Virus record (IMG/VR): IMGVR_UViG_3300030116_004741
Span: 2,507-31,759 of that record
Strand: one strand, 5' to 3'
DNA length: 29,253 nt
Source of the DNA: a virus
Under the pieces are notes generated by a model, which was given only the letters and a program-made list of their open reading frames with translations, did no database searches and had not been told where the DNA came from. Positions 9,382 through 23,000 of this stretch are shown here, in pieces (position 1 is the stretch's first letter; each line of letters opens with the position of its first letter). The position numbers and the translations under genes were made by a program.

Positions 9382-10974
9382 TTAGAATTCCAGAATGATT
9401 TTAACGTCTTCTTTTTGTCTTACGTTTCTAGTGACCTCTTTTCTATTATCAATGTAAATTACTTCACCAGTCTTTTTATTTATTTCAGAATCAGCTAGAC
9501 CATTTTTAAACTCAACTCCTAAGTTGACATTTTTACTACCAACAGTTGTTGTTATACCTGAAAAATTTTGATCTACTGATCCTGTAAACACAGTTGAACC
9601 ACTATTTAATTTACAGAAAATTTCATCTCCACTAGATTTAAAAGACAATTGACCCGCAGTAGCGTCCATATTTGTATAATCAGTGGTGTCGAACAATGTA
9701 GGATTTAAATTTAAAGTTCTGTCTTGAATATATTTCAAAACAAAAGTATCCTGATCATATGATGCAATTGTTCCTGATGCAATTGTCGTGTCTGATAATC
9801 TTTGAGTAATACCCAAACCAATTAATCCATCATATGTAGTACCAGCTGGAGTGATTCCAGAACTTAATTTTATAGATGATAGAGATGAGAATTGTGCTGT
9901 TGTTAAAATACCTGATGTAGGTTTCTCTGGATTTTTAATTATTCCTACTTGACCAAAGTGAGTATCAGTTGGAAAATCCTTTGTAGAATCGTCAAAACGA
10001 GAATAAACTAAAACTTTATCAGCACCAAGTTCAGTGTAAATATCAAAACCATGACCCTTGGATGGAGGAATAATTGGTACTAAGTTAGCACGTTGATCTT
10101 CAGTGCCATTAAAAGATATACCTTCTAAATCAACCATTGCAAAAGTATAACCAGATCCACCAGCAGTGACTACAACATTTGTAATTTTTTTACCATCAAC
10201 TGTAACTAATGCCCTAGCACCAGTACCATCTCCAAGAATATTACATGAATATGAACCATCAGTATAGTTAGCACCTTGATTTTTTATATAAATTGTTTTT
10301 ATTTGGTTCTTATTAATATTAGAGTCTCCTGCTTCTCTTACTGCTTGTATTTGAGGATCTGTTGATGTAGACCAATCACTTGGCAAAACAATATATTCAA
10401 TAGAGTCAAATTTTACAACATCACTAGGATTAACTGTAAATAGATATTTCCATATGTAAGGATCCTGTGTTCCAGCAGCAGCTGGTTCCAAATCAGTGAA
10501 TGTTGGTTCATCTAAAGACTCAACAGCTTTTGCATCTGCTGTTCCTGGTTCACCAAAACTACCATTATCTAAACAAATATAAACTTTAAATTCAGAAGTT
10601 ATTACATAATAATTTGTTTTATATAAACTTCCACTCTTTGAAGTAGGTGCTTCATTAACAACTGGTTGATAGTCATGTCGATACATGTCATAGGACTGAT
10701 TAGCAGTCCATGTGTGTTTTTTAACAACTCTTCGAAGATTTGCGGAAGTTATTTTTTTACCGAATAGAGAGGTATTTCTATACTGAGATAAGTATTGCTG
10801 ATTATCAACAGGACTTGGAGTATTTTCATCCCAGTTTGTAGTTCTTCCGAATCCAACACTATTTGGATCTGGTAGTCCTAAAAATACATAATAAGAATTA
10901 TCAGAACCTAATACAGAGTCTACAAAATTACCTGCGTTCGCTATTCTAAATTGATCTGTTACTACAGCTGGCAT
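9382..10974 (-). CDS. 8: Baseplate wedge protein gp8, enlarged (530 residues)
   Basis: Baseplate wedge subunit; in T4 a gp8 dimer joins the wedge with gp7 and gp10. The N-terminus (VTDQFRIANAGNFVDSV, then YYVFLGLPDPN) and SYDMYRHDY near residue 95 fit gp8 of T4-like phages. The region PYIWKYLFTVNPSDVVKFD followed by EYIVLPSDW near 175-200 corresponds to T4 EYLFEIPPDV and EYIVVPW. The C-terminus KTGEVIYIDNRKEVTR followed by VKIILEF matches T4 SGEMIYMENRPPI and INILFTF. T4 gp8 has 334 residues; the extra ~200 are mostly in the middle and include two copies of the G-x-x-Y beta repeat (QGANYTDG near 235, GGSGYTFA near 272) that also fills the giant neighbour. A perfect late promoter lies 18 bases before the ATG; no clear Shine-Dalgarno is visible. 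Confidence 0.9.
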   Translation of the reverse strand: MPAVVTDQFRIANAGNFVDSVLGSDNSYYVFLGLPDPNSVGFGRTTNWDENTPSPVDNQQYLSQYRNTSLFGKKITSANLRRVVKKHTWTANQSYDMYRHDYQPVVNEAPTSKSGSLYKTNYYVITSEFKVYICLDNGSFGEPGTADAKAVESLDEPTFTDLEPAAAGTQDPYIWKYLFTVNPSDVVKFDSIEYIVLPSDWSTSTDPQIQAVREAGDSNINKNQIKTIYIKNQGANYTDGSYSCNILGDGTGARALVTVDGKKITNVVVTAGGSGYTFAMVDLEGISFNGTEDQRANLVPIIPPSKGHGFDIYTELGADKVLVYSRFDDSTKDFPTDTHFGQVGIIKNPEKPTSGILTTAQFSSLSSIKLSSGITPAGTTYDGLIGLGITQRLSDTTIASGTIASYDQDTFVLKYIQDRTLNLNPTLFDTTDYTNMDATAGQLSFKSSGDEIFCKLNSGSTVFTGSVDQNFSGITTTVGSKNVNLGVEFKNGLADSEINKKTGEVIYIDNRKEVTRNVRQKEDVKIILEF

Positions 10975-10991
10975 ATTAATAGTTTTTTAGA

Positions 10992-10999
10992 TATTTATA
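10992..10999 (-). promoter_or_regulatory. T4-type late promoter for gp8 unit (TATAAATA)
   Basis: The minus strand has a perfect T4 late -10 element TATAAATA in the 51-base gap between the giant gene's start-side neighbour and gp8, ending 18 bases before the gp8 ATG. In T4 this element is read by host polymerase carrying gp55 and gp33. The leader would be very short. The gp25 promoter has the same distance to its start codon. Confidence 0.8.
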
Positions 11000-11025
11000 C
11001 AACATTTTTTAGTTACATTCATTTA

Positions 11026-14000
11026 TCAATTTTGAGCAAGTGGTTTTTCTAATATAGAACCAGTCTGATCGAATGTTTTATCTCCACCAGTTCTCTTAAT
11101 TGTTGGGAATGTTGATATACCAACTCCCGTTGTTATTCCAACAGTATTACCAGTCACTCCAATTGATATTGGATTTGATCCTCGTACAAAACCACTTATT
11201 TTACCAAGTGAATATTTACCAACTGGAATTGCTGCACTACCTGTGCTACTCAAACCAGCATGAACGGTTCCTGAGTGAATTAAGCATGTAATAACCCCAA
11301 CCCTTGCTGGACTTGTTGCACTTGTATGCATTCCTGCCACAACGTAAATGTTATCAGCAAATGAAACACCAAGTCCCACAGTATCAGTATCAACACCACT
11401 GGTATTAATAGAAATAACACCAGACCCACAACGAGTATCAAAGATATAAATTGGACTTCCAATATTTATTGGTGCAAATGTGGATAAAATATCACCTTGA
11501 ATATCGAATTTAATTCCTAATTTACCTGATAATGTTGTTGTTCCTATACCAGTGATAATTCCAGTATTTGTAGTAATTCCCAATCCACTACCTTCAGTTG
11601 CAGTTGATAAATTTTCAAATGTAGTAGAATAAGTGAATGGACTTGATATTAAAACTTGAGGTGCTATGGTATATCCTAAACCTGGATTATTTGGAACAAT
11701 GGATGTAATAGTGCCACCAGCACCAATGGTTGCGGTAGCTGTTGCAGTGCTTCCAACTCCAACAATTGGATTCCCAACATCTATTTTACCCAAATTAGAT
11801 TGTACAGTAACTGGTGGTGCTGATAGTTTGACAGTAGGTGCAACTGTATAACCAGAACCAAAATTAGAGGTGCTAAATCCTGTTACCGTTCCTGCTACAG
11901 AAATAGTGGCAGTTGCCTCAGCTGTTGTAAAATCAATTTGTTCTCTCTTAGAGAGTGAGAACCCTAATTTAGGTGCAGTATCACCTTCATAATTAAATAT
12001 GTCTGTACTATCAACAAATAAAGTAGTATCGGAAGCTGATAAATCACTAATGACTTTTGCTATAGGTGTAATTCTTGGTTCAAGACTTCTTCTCTGTTTG
12101 GAAACTAAGTTTTTATTGATTACCATATCTTCTTTTTGTTTAATTAAAGATATAGGACGGAAAACATTATCATTTATACCCTTTCCAAGATAAACATTTG
12201 TTTGTATCTTTCTAGATGTATTTAAATTAAGCACTGTTCTCTTATCTTGAGGTTTAACAGTTCCAACTCCAGCTATTTGAACTTCATCACCAGCTTCAAT
12301 AGTTAAAGTTTCCGCAAGATTCACCACAGAATCTTCACCAGTGGTTCCTTTATAGAATAATATGGTAACATCATCTTCCTCCAATAATGGTTCTGCAAAG
12401 GTTATCAGATTACCACCAACAATCCTATAACCTGAAACAGGTTCTTGAATCACTCCATTTATGACAACTAAGAATACATCTTCAATATTAACATTTGGAT
12501 TCAGTGATTGATTTAATTCCACACTTACCAATTGAGCATTGACAAATAGTGAAAAACTACGTTGTACTCCGTTTTGAAGACCTTTAATTGAGTCAATATA
12601 ATCAAAGTCACCAAATTGCCATAGTGCAAAAGCATCACTATAGATTTTATCTATAGTTAACCTAGATCTTTCAATAAGATTACTCAAACCTCTTTGAGTA
12701 ACTAATCCAACTGGTTCTACAACATCTCCCTCTTTAAATGCAAATCCTTTATTGACAATTTCATATTCAGATACTTCAAACATTGTTGACCCTATACCAG
12801 TCACTGGTTTTACTATCGCATTAACTCTCAAATCTGTTCCTGTCTCTGATGTTAATCCATCTGCACGTCTTGAAATACCTCTAACTGATAAATTCGAGTA
12901 TGATGGTTCAGAAACAAATATTTGTGGATCTTGATAATCAGTTCCTCCACCACCTACAATTGTAAATGCCAATGTTCCACCAACACCTACTGATGCAGTA
13001 ACGGTTCCTCCAGTTCCAACATTAACTCCAACATTAACACTGAATTTATTGTCATCTATTTTTGTGACTGTTAATACACCATTGTTTAATGCTGATGTAT
13101 TAACAGATGCTGGATCTGTTGATCTCGGATATACGTGAGTAGTTTCAAAATTATCTCTTGAACATGAGAAAGATAAACTTGCATCATCTATTGTAATAGT
13201 ATTGGAATTAGTTAATCCATGGTTAGGAACTGTAAGAATCAATATTCCAGTTGCAGGAGTATATGAAGCATTTGTAGGAGTTAACTGTGAACCACCTGTT
13301 ACATTGATTGCATTTGTATTTGCAGATATGAAACGATGCTCATATCCAAGATCTTGAACAGTAACTCCAATTGAAACTATATCATCATTATATCCAGATC
13401 CAAATGTTAGATTAGGGAAGAATGGATATGCTTCACCAGCAGTTGCACCTGCACCAGTGTAATCAAATGTTCCATCAGTTTTTCCAACACTGATACCAAA
13501 AATATTTGTTGCACCTACAGATACAATTTCAAATGGTGATGTTTTTAATGATAAAGATGGACTGAAACCTATATTATTAACTAATACAAAATCATTTGAA
13601 TTTTTAAATCTATGTTCTCCTTTTGTTCTTATTGACATTATTCCAGTAGAACCATTATAAACTGCATTTTCAACTACCAAATCAGATCCACTAAATGCTA
13701 CACCAACAATCTCTGTTATTGATCCACCTACATTCACAAGTGGTTTAACTACAGCAGGAACTAAAGGAGCATATCCTAATCCATTTATAGTATTTCCTAT
13801 TGATATGGGTATACCACCTCTTGGTAATTCATTAGTATTAATATTATTTGAGGTAAATACATCACCATTACTTGATGTGATACCTGTAAATATAACAGTC
13901 GTTACACCAGTTGCACCACTACCACTCTCAACTAATTTAAAGTTTTTATTTGGATTAAAGTCTGTAGATGGTGATTGGAATATTCCATTTATAAACAATA

Positions 14001-17000
14001 TACCAGATCCACCAGTTGTTCCAATTCCAATCGTATTTGCACCACCAACTCTTAAAGTAAAACTTGATGAAACTCCTGTAAATTGATCTGATATATCATC
14101 ATATATGGCATTTGATTCATAATTATTTCTAAGATATACCCTTCCAGAAAACTTAGATGTTGCAATATCTAAGTCATTTATATCTTTATTTTTACTTATA
14201 TCACCTCTTGGTGGTTTGGTAAAGAATATATCTTTACCTACAATATTATATGATCCTCTTAGTCTACTAACTTCTGTTCCATCTGAATGTATTGTTGATA
14301 TTGTTCCAACAAATCCTCTAGTAACTTGAACAGAATTGAATGTTCCAGCTGTTGCAACAGGACCTCCACCTGTAGTGGCAAAACCAACTCGAACAACTTC
14401 CATAAGTTCATCATCTACTTTTAAAACATCAGTTACAGAGATTGTAGATATTCCACTTAAATGAATTATAGTTGTAGCTGCTCCAATCTGTGATCCCACA
14501 TTACTATTCAATTCATGTGTCACATCACTTCTTATTAATGGATATTGTGCTACATCATCAATTGTAATCAAAGTTTTTTCATTTGATTTTGTCATACTGA
14601 ATTCATGAGCATTACCCTCACCAGGACTCATGAAGGTAACAGCTGTTCCTGCTTTTACAGTTGATATAAAGAATGAATCTTTATCAGGATTTACCACAAA
14701 TACTTTTGAAGGTAATGTATGAATACCAACTCCAGATAATTTATATTGAAGTGCTGTAGATCCAACTCCTACAAAAGTTGATTTAGGTTCATAAACTAAT
14801 TCTTCATTGGGTCTAAAGAAATGATTTTCTATTGTAAATTTACCAGTTCCTAAATTCAATACTGAAGAATTTGATGGATTGAAAGATTTACCAAATATTG
14901 GTATGGAATTAACTTTAGGTGTAAACTGTGTTCTTTCTATTCTGTTACCACTTATGGAATTGTATAATTCAATAGAAACATTTTCAGTGACAACACCATA
15001 ATTCAAATCTTCTGGGATATTTACCGTATCCATTTTTGTGTAGAAACACTGATTGAATGAAACTACTGTTGATACTCCAACTTCATTATCAGGGAAAAAT
15101 TCAGTTAAAAAATTACCTCCAGACAATCTAGCACCAAAGGTTCCTAAACCAGCTGCTGAATCATATTCAGATGTTTTATCTTTTGTAAGTGATAATGATC
15201 CAGACGGTTGTACATATCCATCCACTCCATCGTGTATGGATAACACCTCATAAATTGCTTTAGATGAACCTATACTTACCTCAACAGTAGATTTTACAGC
15301 ATTAAAGAGTAATGAATTTAATTTGGTTAGTGTTGAAATACCAGTATTGCTAGTTGATACACCTGAATATATTAATGTTCTCTCAGATTCATCTTGTTGA
15401 TCTATTGATTTAAATCTATATGTTCCGTCTTCAACACCAGTAGTTCCTATACCAATTATTTTTGATTTTAGTTTTAATCCTGTTGAACCATTGTTTTCAT
15501 AACTTAAAATTAAATTACCACCAGATACTGACGAAGTAACAATTCCTAATTTATTTAATGACAGAGGAGTATTATCAGAAGATACATATCTTTCTGATAG
15601 GAAAGTATCAGTATTTAAATGAGATACAAATGTTTCTACCAGATTACTTTCAACTTGAACACTATCCACTACATGTATCATTGCATATACAGATTCAAAG
15701 TTAGTCACAGGGAAAGCAGCAATAGTGGTGGCGGTTCCAGCAGGGCAGATTTGAATTTTAGAAGTAAGATTAATTGGTCCTATAGAAGTAGTTCCAACAC
15801 CTATAGAAGTAGTGTTAAATTGTGAGGATGCTATTTTTAAATCATAATCCACATTATTTGTTGGATCAGGACTTGTGCTAGGTGTGAACCTTAATTTTGT
15901 TATTTCAGTTAATTCATTTTCATTTAAAGAATATCCAACAAAATTATCATTCTCACCATTTAGTAGATCAGTTCCTAAATTGTTTAAATTAGATTTTTGT
16001 ACTAAGAAATTATTATTACCATCACCTAATAATAATAATTCTGATATTTCTATTTTATTAAACAGTGAAGTATTACTCTTAGTTACTATTAAAAGATTAT
16101 TTAATAATTCTGATTGATTATCAGTCGGAAATTCAAATATATTTAAGAAATTATCAGGATTACCTTGAAGGTTAGTAAATTCATTACTAATATCATCTAT
16201 TGTAAGAACATCATTTGTTTTACAATCGATATAATCTGTCAATCTTATATCTTTGAATAGGATAAGTCTTCCAGTATCATCAAAAACTTCAGTATCAACA
16301 ACTAAATCTATATCTTTTATCTCATCAACTCGTTTTTCATCAAATAAATCAACTATAATATTAAGACCACTAGTTACACCAACTGTAGAGGATGTTGTTG
16401 AAGTTATGCCAGTATCAGCAAAATTCTTCATACCACTAGTGTGTAAAATATTATTAACAGGAGTTTTTAAATCATCCCACTCAATTGGACTCTGAATTGA
16501 GTAAGACATATTTTGATAATAATCATTATCAGGTGTTACTTGAAAATCTTCGTTTAATTTACCTACACTATCATTCCATCCAAGATTTTTCAATATAGAG
16601 ACATCTGTTTTAAATCTAGCAGTATTTCCAACAATTTTTGATATTTCACATTGAACACCTGAAATTTTACCTGTAAGAATATCTCCAGACTTTAATTTAC
16701 CAGCATTTAGTATTTTTAATTTTCCTACATTTATTCTTGTAATTTCAAAATAACCACTTATTTCAAAACCATTTCTAGAAACAGTTACTGTCTCACCTAG
16801 TATAAAATCAGATTGTTTTTCAGATATGAAGAAACTAGGATAATCTGATTCATTAATGATATTTGTAAAAGTTGTTGGAGTTGTTTGTGCTAGACCAGTC
16901 CTGACAGGATTATCAGGAGTTGAAAATTCTGATAAATCAATCGTAACAACTCCTTGACCATTTACATCAGGATCATAATTAGAAACTTTAAGCAACTTAA

Positions 17001-20000
17001 ATCCATAGTCACTTGAATTAAATCCAGACTCTGTATTGGGATTTACAACACCAGTGGTTCCTATACCTACTATACCTTCTATATAAACTCTATCATTAAT
17101 TTTGAAAGGATTAACTGGAAATATAGGATTTGGTGTTGCTATTGTACATGTATATGATGATCCAGCATTTGTTGATTCTATTTTAGTGATTTCAATACCA
17201 TTAGTATTATTAACTGTTCTTAGAACCACTGAATCTGATGGTAAACCTTTTGGTACCTCGACTATATCTACTGATTGAATACTATTTCCTAACATAACAG
17301 GTTCTAAGAACCCACTGTTTATTTGTTCACCAGAATTATCATTAACAATTATAATGTCAGGTGGAGTAATATAATTTGATCCTCCATCAGTTACGCTAAC
17401 AATACCTAAAGTAGATGTTTTTACTATATTTACATTTGAAGGTATGAGACTTTCTGGTTCTAAAGTTTTATCTGAAGAGTATTCAAAACCCTCATTGATA
17501 ATTCTAACTTTCTCAATATTTCCAATACTAGTTGATTTTGGAACTATTACAGCACCTGTTCCCCCAGATGTTGCACCAAATCCAACAAAATTAGGTAATT
17601 TTTTATAGTTTGACCCTTTAGATGTAATTCTTACTTTACTTATTGTTCCTTCTGTATTTTTAGAATTAGTAGTGTAACTTAATGAACTTGTTTCTGTGCT
17701 ACCATAAGATAATTTTTCTGGCACATCTTTTATAAAGAAACTGAATGTAGAGACTCCCGTTCCGATTACTTTATATTCATTACTGTAAATACTATCAACA
17801 AAAGATATTTTTGAGTAATCTTTAACATCAAAATCAGATGTTCCTATGGTTCCTGATTTTTCTAAATTGTAAAATAATACATTTGGAATACTAGTACCAT
17901 ATCCTATCGATAATTTAGCTCCAGATAATCCTGCTGTACCTACTCCCGAAATATTAAAGATTGAAGATTCACCATCAGATATGAAATTATTTTTAAATTT
18001 ATTATCATAATATATTTTAAATTCATATCCACTTAATGAAGAGTCTGAAAGATTAAAAACTAAATTATTATTATTAATTGATGTAATACTAGGATTAATT
18101 AATGATATAGTTTGAGAATTTCCACCAGTAGATGCAATACCTACAATATTAGGTATTAATTTTGATAAATCAAATGTAGTTTCACATAATTTAAAATTAT
18201 TGTCATCAATTTTATATACAAAATAATCTTTATTTTCAAGTCCCTCTGGTAAAAGATCAGATGAATATTTTACTTTATCACCAGTTTGTAGTCCATGTTT
18301 AGTAATATTGAGTGAGTTTGATGCGGGAATAACATTTGTAGAAGTAAATCCTATAGGATTTATTAAGATTTGACCTGTTACAGTATCTCTAATAACCCTT
18401 ACATCAGTTGAAGTTCCTATACCCACTGATAAATTTGGTTGAACAGTTAAGGATATTTTATCACCAGTGGATAATTTATGAGATTCAGTTGTAGTGACAG
18501 ATGATTTAATTCTCTCTACCTTTGATGTAATTTCATCAAATACAGTTTCAAATTGGTATTTACCACGTTGATTTTCTGCAACATTTGATGTTACATTTGA
18601 TATATTTACAATATAAACTTCTGAAGTACCAACCCCTGTTTTAATACCAATATGATTACTATCTTTACTTACGGCATATACAGTTTCTGGTAAGGTAAAA
18701 CTACTTGCTCCATTATCTGAACTTACTAATAAACTTTCGTTAACGGCTCCTGTAGGAGTGGAAAATTTAAGTTTTTGATTTGTTTTGAATGGGTGATTAT
18801 TAATAAAAATTTGTTTTTTAGGAAGGTTTCTTGTAATGTCTTTACCAGCAAAATCAAATGTCCTTGTTAAATCCTCTCCATCTTCGGTTCCCACTCCAAC
18901 AGTTTCTAATGGGTTGAAAAATACTTTTTGGTTTAATTCTGTATCAAAGAAAGAAATATTTTTGGAAATTGTAAATTTATTAGGTAGATAATTGACAATA
19001 GATCCTGCAGGATGAGTTGTTCCTTCAGAACTATCAGCAGCCCGTTCAACAGTAAGAATATTTTCGTTTCCGTAAATATTAAGAATTTTTAGAGTTTCTG
19101 TTCCTATTCCAATACTACTTCCAATTGTTACCGATGTTGGTATATCAGAAACAAATATTTCAGTAGATAAACCTGCTGACGGAGATCCAGTAATAGTTGA
19201 AATTGTTTTGGAAGAAAAAGTTGTTACACCAATTGAAAATGAATCATTCAATATAGAAATATCTGTTGATAATCCTGATATTTTAACGATATCACCAGTT
19301 TCAAAAATGTGATTATTTGGAGTGACAACAGTTACATTTTGTTCTGACCATAAAATAACAGAATCTGTTATTTCAATAATTTCTGTTTCAATTTTACTAA
19401 CAGTTTTACCTTCAACATCAGAAATAGCAGCTTCGAAACCTTCACCATCTTGGTCATCAAATATTAAAGGTTCACCCACTTTATAATTTTGTCCACCTTC
19501 AACAATGTCAAAATCAGTAACTGTTCCAGTTGATAATGACTCAATTTCTATTTTTTGATTTTCAATTTCATTTGTTTCAACTAAAAAATCGTTATTTGCA
19601 AATTCTTCTGATACTTTGTATGGAAAAGTGTTTCTCAATAAACCACTTAAATTAAAATCAAAAGTTGTTTGATCATTATCAATTATAAAATTATCTTCAA
19701 TTAGTTCAGACCTATAATTATCACCTATAAAATAAGGGAATGTTGGGACATTAAGATCATCTACTGTTGCATGATAAGCATATACACCATTTGGAAACTC
19801 TTTTGTTTTTTCAAATCTTCCGTTATACACGTCTAAATTCGCATCAGATGCGTTAAATTTATGATCCTCAAGGAAAGTCCCCACCTCAAATCCAGAGGGT
19901 CTATCCTCCACGTTAGAGGCATCTACGGTGTATCCTGATTTTAATCTAATAATAGTTCCTGGATTATTAACAGAATTTTCTGGATTTTTAGATCCAAAAG

Positions 20001-23000
20001 GACCATATATTGGATTACCATCATAAGCCCAACCTATTATATTACTAACATTGTCTGGACTTCCCGCATAATCTCCAAATAGACTGGTGCTATATCCAGT
20101 TACAGAATACTTTAATTTATTACTAGAATCACGTAATTGTTGATAATCGGGAGAATTTACTTTAAAATTATTAAGAGTGAGTGATCTAACTTCAGAATCA
20201 AAAAATGCATTCTGACCTGCTGATTTTACATTAATTGATGTATCAGTAGAATATCCAATACCAGCACTTACAATTACAACATCAGAAATAACAGAATCAT
20301 TTGTATTTGTGTTTATTCCAATAACAGGTTTTAACTTAGCACCTGCACCAAGTCCTGTAGGATCTACAATTTCAAGATCAGGTGCTGAAAAATATTCTTG
20401 TCCCCCAAAATCAATATTTACGTCAATTATTTGACCATTTGAAATGACAGGTTTTAGAACAGCATTTTTACCATTTTTTAAAGTTATTAATGGTTTTTTA
20501 TGATTATTAATTATAGTTGATCCATATCCTGTACCTGTTTCATAAAGATATGATTGTATAATTGAACCTCTTGCTTTTACTGTTAATTCAATTTCTGTAG
20601 GAACTGCACTTTCTGATGCTACACCAACAGCAGAAAATCCTACAAAAGCTTTTATATCAGGGTATTTGAATACTTGATATCCTGCTCCAATTGAAGATAG
20701 TGAAACAAATTTACCTCTTTCCAAATTAGATGTAATAGTTCCACCGATTCCAGCATTTGCTAATTTGAAAGAATTATCATCTTGTTTTAAAACATAATAT
20801 GAAGTTAGGGTGTTTAATCCTACAATTGATTCTAGATTTGCAATATCAGTTATACCGTCTCCAAGTTCAGTAGAATATTCTATTAAGTCTCCAGTTTCAA
20901 ATCCATGATTATTAAAATTAATTTCATTAAATGACGTTGATATTCCTGAAGTTTTTACTCTTAATTTTCTATTTGTGTATCCACTACCTTGATTAATTAC
21001 TTTTACATCTGTTAATGTTTTTCTTAAACCTATTTTGAATGAATGTGTTCCTGATGCTGTTTCATTACTATTAGCAAAATTTACAGTATTAATTCCTGCT
21101 ACCAAATCATCAAGAGTTTCAAATATTCTAATTACCCTAGAATTACGAACATCTGCAAAATATAATGCATTATCAAGTAAAGTTCTAGTACCATCTCCAA
21201 TTTTAATTTGAGCATTAACTCCAGAATCATATATTATTGGTTCATTTTGAGAAAAATTGTGGTCAGATTCAAATTCAATGAATCCCATATTACTAGAAGA
21301 AGAAGTTGTTAAACCACCCAAATTAGTTGTTGGTCTAGCATCAAAAAATTCTTGTCTAAATCTTGTTCCTATAATAGGTTCTAATACACATCCACTACCA
21401 TTTCCACCAGTTACACCTATTGAAATAATTTTGTCAACATCAAAATTCTGTGGGTCTACAAATACATCTAAAATTTTACCAGTAACTACAGGTTGAACTA
21501 AAGCAGTTTGTCCAATACCATTTGATACTGATATTTTTGGTAAATTTACAACATCAAAATTATCACCACCACTTAACGTATCAACTTTTGTTAGTGGTCC
21601 AAAAAACATCTTTTCATTTGATTTGTAGTTAGATATTTCAACACCATTAATCAACATTCCAGTTTCACCTATGGGTGTTGCATTACTACCACTATTAGTA
21701 ATTTTTTGCTCTAGAGGAAATTTTTTAATTAATTTTTGAGCACCTATTATTGAGGATTTTTGATTTTCTAAGACTAAATTATGAACTCCATCATTTATAC
21801 TTTGTGTAAAAGTTAATTTTTTATCATCTTCAATGCTTCCTGCTGATCCATATAATTCAATACTACTAGCAGTAATTTCTTTAACATAATAAACTCCCGT
21901 ATCCAATCCAACAAGAGTATCACCATTTATAGTGCTATAAAATACTCTATCTCCTGTTTTAAATGAGTGATTACTAGCAAATTCTATCGTAGAAAAACTA
22001 GTTTTATCCAAACTGGCACCACCAAGTATGGCTCCATCTGGTTGAACTGGCACTGGAGGATTACCACTTACCTTTGATAAATCAAAATTTTTATTATTAA
22101 TGCTTATATTAATTTCTTTTGTAAAATTAGTAGGTACATTTGATAAAGAAATAAGATTAGATGGAAGTGAGTTTGATGTTACATATGCTTCTTTATCTTT
22201 AAAATATACATTTTGAATATCTGAAATTACAACATCATTTCCAAATTCTAATGGTGTTCCACTACTTTTTGCCTTATTTAACTTCTTTCTAATTTTATAA
22301 TTTCTACTGGTGTCAAAAGTAAATCCACTAGTATTGGTTAGGAAAATTCTACTTTGCGATACTTCATTAACTACTTCATTTACAATATTTTTTATGACTG
22401 CAGGTTTATCCCATAAAATAACATTACTATCACGATCAACAATTTGTACAGCATCTCCAATTTTTAAACTGGACCTATCAACCATACTTAAAACTGTAAC
22501 AATATCATCGTTTTCTCCTGAATTATCAATAATTTCATTTATAAAATATGATGATGAGGTATTATAAATCCATGAATTTGCAAATATTTCTTTGTAAGTT
22601 TTATTATCAAAATTATCATGATCATTAGATAAATTTTCAACTTTATCACCAATTGATTTAACTGAAATTATTTCACCTTCTTCAACATCTACTTGTTCAG
22701 TTTGTTCAAATTCTGATAATACACCAGTAAGTCTAAGAGTTACTTTTTTATCAGAATCTCCATCTTCAAATCCAAAATAAGTTATATCCGATCTTATATT
22801 TTCAATAGGTAATATTGGACTGTTAAATGAGTCTGTGCTAGTTGCCGTACAACCTAAAAATTGGTTAACCGTTTTATCAGTATATGAAATTACATTACTA
22901 TTAGTTATGATTGTGCCTGTAGTACCAAATCCAACTGTAGAATCGACAGTTATAACACTAGCCCCTGCTGATACATTTTCTATAGCTTTGGAGTTAGGAA

